Origin: Gimesia chilikensis
GTDB lineage: Bacteria; Planctomycetota; Planctomycetia; Planctomycetales; Planctomycetaceae
Reading direction: 5' to 3'
Assembly (NCBI RefSeq): GCF_008329715.1
Contig: NZ_VTSR01000032.1
Coordinates: 682,001-746,000 of the forward strand
DNA: 64,000 bases
The notes under the pieces were generated by a model. That model did no database searches and was not told the origin of the DNA. It saw only the letters and a list, made by a program, of their open reading frames with translations. Of the stretch, positions 63,026-64,000 are shown in pieces. Made by a program: the position numbers and the translations under genes. How positions within the stretch are numbered: the stretch's first letter is position 1; every line of letters starts with the position of its first letter.

Positions 63026-63760
63026 TTAACCGAAGACAGTTTTCATCGCGGTCGACAGATCCCGGAAGGCCTGTTCCCCGTCTCCGGCGAAACTGGAACC
63101 GTGCATGATCGCGAGTGTTTTCGGTTTCAGGTCTGCCAGGCGATTGAGGATATGGTCTGTCTGTTTCGTGTAAGGGATGTAGTCGGCCAGTGGACCCGCC
63201 TGCATCTGCTGCATCGCGGCCAGCACCTGTTCGGACAGATCACTTTCAGTGAGCGCATCCACATTCCCTCCCTGATGGAACAGGTCTGAACAGAACAGCG
63301 TTCCCTGCGTCTCTTCATAGAGCAGCCCCGCGTCCCAGCCGTGCGGCAACTGTGCGGTCGAGCAGAAGCGGTACTGATATTTGCCCGTGTTAAGTTGCTC
63401 CCCGTCGACCATCCCTTTGGGTGGCCGGATTGCGAAGTCATTGATATTCACCATTGCCGAAACCAGGCTGCAGACCGGCTCCGCCTCGGGAGCCACTTCC
63501 AGCCACTGATTCAGCGCCCCGCATTCATCCGACTCAAAATGACTGAAGGCAATATACCGCAGCTTCGCCGGATCCATCACCTGCGCGACCGCTTGCTTTA
63601 CCAGCGGAAAGCTGGACTTGTACCCGGTCGTAAACAGCAGCGGTGCGTCATCCCGCACCAGGAAATAATTAAACTGCAAATCCAGAGCCGGCGCATAACA
63701 GCCAATCCGAAACACATCCGCGGCAATTTCATTAACGGTGGGGGTATCGAAGTCGAACAT
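63026..63760 (-). CDS. Diiron metallo-beta-lactamase-fold protein (ODP/flavodiiron-like)
   Basis: From ATG 63760, which has AGGAAG upstream, this is a 244-aa protein; the longer frame adds 21 residues. The MBL-type ligands are H74, E76 and D78 (FSHFESDE), H140 (LPHGWDAG), D159 (CSDLF) and H220 (IMHGSS), the set used by flavodiiron-type oxygen or NO reductases. The flavodoxin domain of true flavodiiron proteins is missing, and residue 79 is Glu instead of the common His. Such stand-alone ODP domains may act in oxygen or NO handling or as sensors, with an electron donor elsewhere. The family is good; the role is inferred. It sits alone near the right edge. Confidence 0.85.
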   Translation of the reverse strand: MFDFDTPTVNEIAADVFRIGCYAPALDLQFNYFLVRDDAPLLFTTGYKSSFPLVKQAVAQVMDPAKLRYIAFSHFESDECGALNQWLEVAPEAEPVCSLVSAMVNINDFAIRPPKGMVDGEQLNTGKYQYRFCSTAQLPHGWDAGLLYEETQGTLFCSDLFHQGGNVDALTESDLSEQVLAAMQQMQAGPLADYIPYTKQTDHILNRLADLKPKTLAIMHGSSFAGDGEQAFRDLSTAMKTVFG

Positions 63761-63855
63761 GGCTGCTTCCTGAAGATTGAGCACTCTGAGAATGAAGATC
63801 AAAACGTTCAGATCATACTTCAACTGCCAAAACAGTCAACTTGAGTTTCAGATCT

Positions 63856-64000
63856 TCAGGAAGACCGTGGTTCAACACTGCCCCATGCTTTTAGGAGAAA
63901 TACCCCGCGCGTCTCCCCTGACGTCGGCGATTTTTGTTCTTCCGCCTGCTGTACCTCTGCAGCCAACTGGTGGGGATTCAGCGTCCCCTGCTCCAGCTGT
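63856..64000 (-). CDS. C-terminal fragment of an unidentified gene
   Basis: On the minus strand an open frame enters from the right edge and stops at a TGA at 63858-63856, giving 47 residues that end KAWGSVEPRSS. The visible part, LEQGTLNPHQLAAEVQQAEEQ, is helical and Gln/Glu-rich. No family is recognised and the start lies outside the window, so it is not certain that this is a real gene. Confidence 0.4.
   Translation of the reverse strand, partial: QLEQGTLNPHQLAAEVQQAEEQKSPTSGETRGVFLLKAWGSVEPRSS

Overview
The window looks like chromosomal DNA of a planctomycete, probably a Gimesia/Rubinisphaera-type member of the Planctomycetaceae. This is inferred from the gene families: two formylglycine sulfatases, a DUF1549/DUF1553 plus DUF1501 pair, a ThuA protein with several CxxCH heme motifs, DUF1598 and DUF3604 proteins, and pterin genes of the tetrahydromethanopterin type. 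I see no prophage, transposase, CRISPR array, tRNA or rRNA. Nearly all the DNA is ordinary, vertically inherited-looking chromosome.

Layout. 1-6.5 kb: the 5' end of a DUF3604 gene, a Mer/Lpd-like disulfide reductase with a VTT membrane protein, rho, a 1.1-kb gap packed with short hairpins (a candidate structured RNA), and an M48 protease. 6.6-19.7 kb: a 2216-aa secreted ThuA/LamG/propeller/PA14/pentaheme protein, a divergent sulfatase, and a 1483-aa protein with three amidohydrolase-type domains of which only the middle one keeps its metal ligands. 19.7-24.9 kb (minus strand): a thioredoxin with two YHS-like domains, then a pterin/pABA cluster (PCD, DHPS-like TIGR00284 protein, pabB, pabA). 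25-29.6 kb: the DUF1549/1553 and DUF1501 pair. 29.8-36.5 kb: a membrane HEPN protein, a cupin, a LOR/SDH (TIGR00300) enzyme, a degenerate Gfo/Idh protein, XerC and a lipoprotein.

36.7-43.1 kb: dusB, then the housekeeping operon phoH-pgpH-ybeY-corC on the minus strand. 43.7-47.3 kb: an ExeA-like ATPase with a long acidic tail, followed by a double-LysM membrane protein; together they look like an envelope module. 47.3-52.1 kb: a PhnP-like metallohydrolase, a DUF1444 protein and glgB, with a candidate small RNA between the last two. 52.4-57.1 kb: a zinc-protease-like protein and three consecutive heme genes (hemD, hemE, hemY/hemG). 57-64 kb: a sulfatase, a DUF1598 protein, an EF-hand esterase, two small proteins, a diiron metallo-beta-lactamase-fold protein, and the 3' end of an unidentified gene.

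How they fit together: the pterin and pABA genes plausibly feed a C1-carrier pathway. The heme genes may serve the c-type cytochromes seen here. The sulfatases, esterase, ThuA and DUF1549/1501 proteins fit a lifestyle of degrading (often sulfated) polysaccharides. The least explained items are the hairpin array near 5.1 kb, the HEPN membrane protein, the giant heme protein, the pseudoenzyme-enzyme-pseudoenzyme amidohydrolase and the ExeA/LysM pair.
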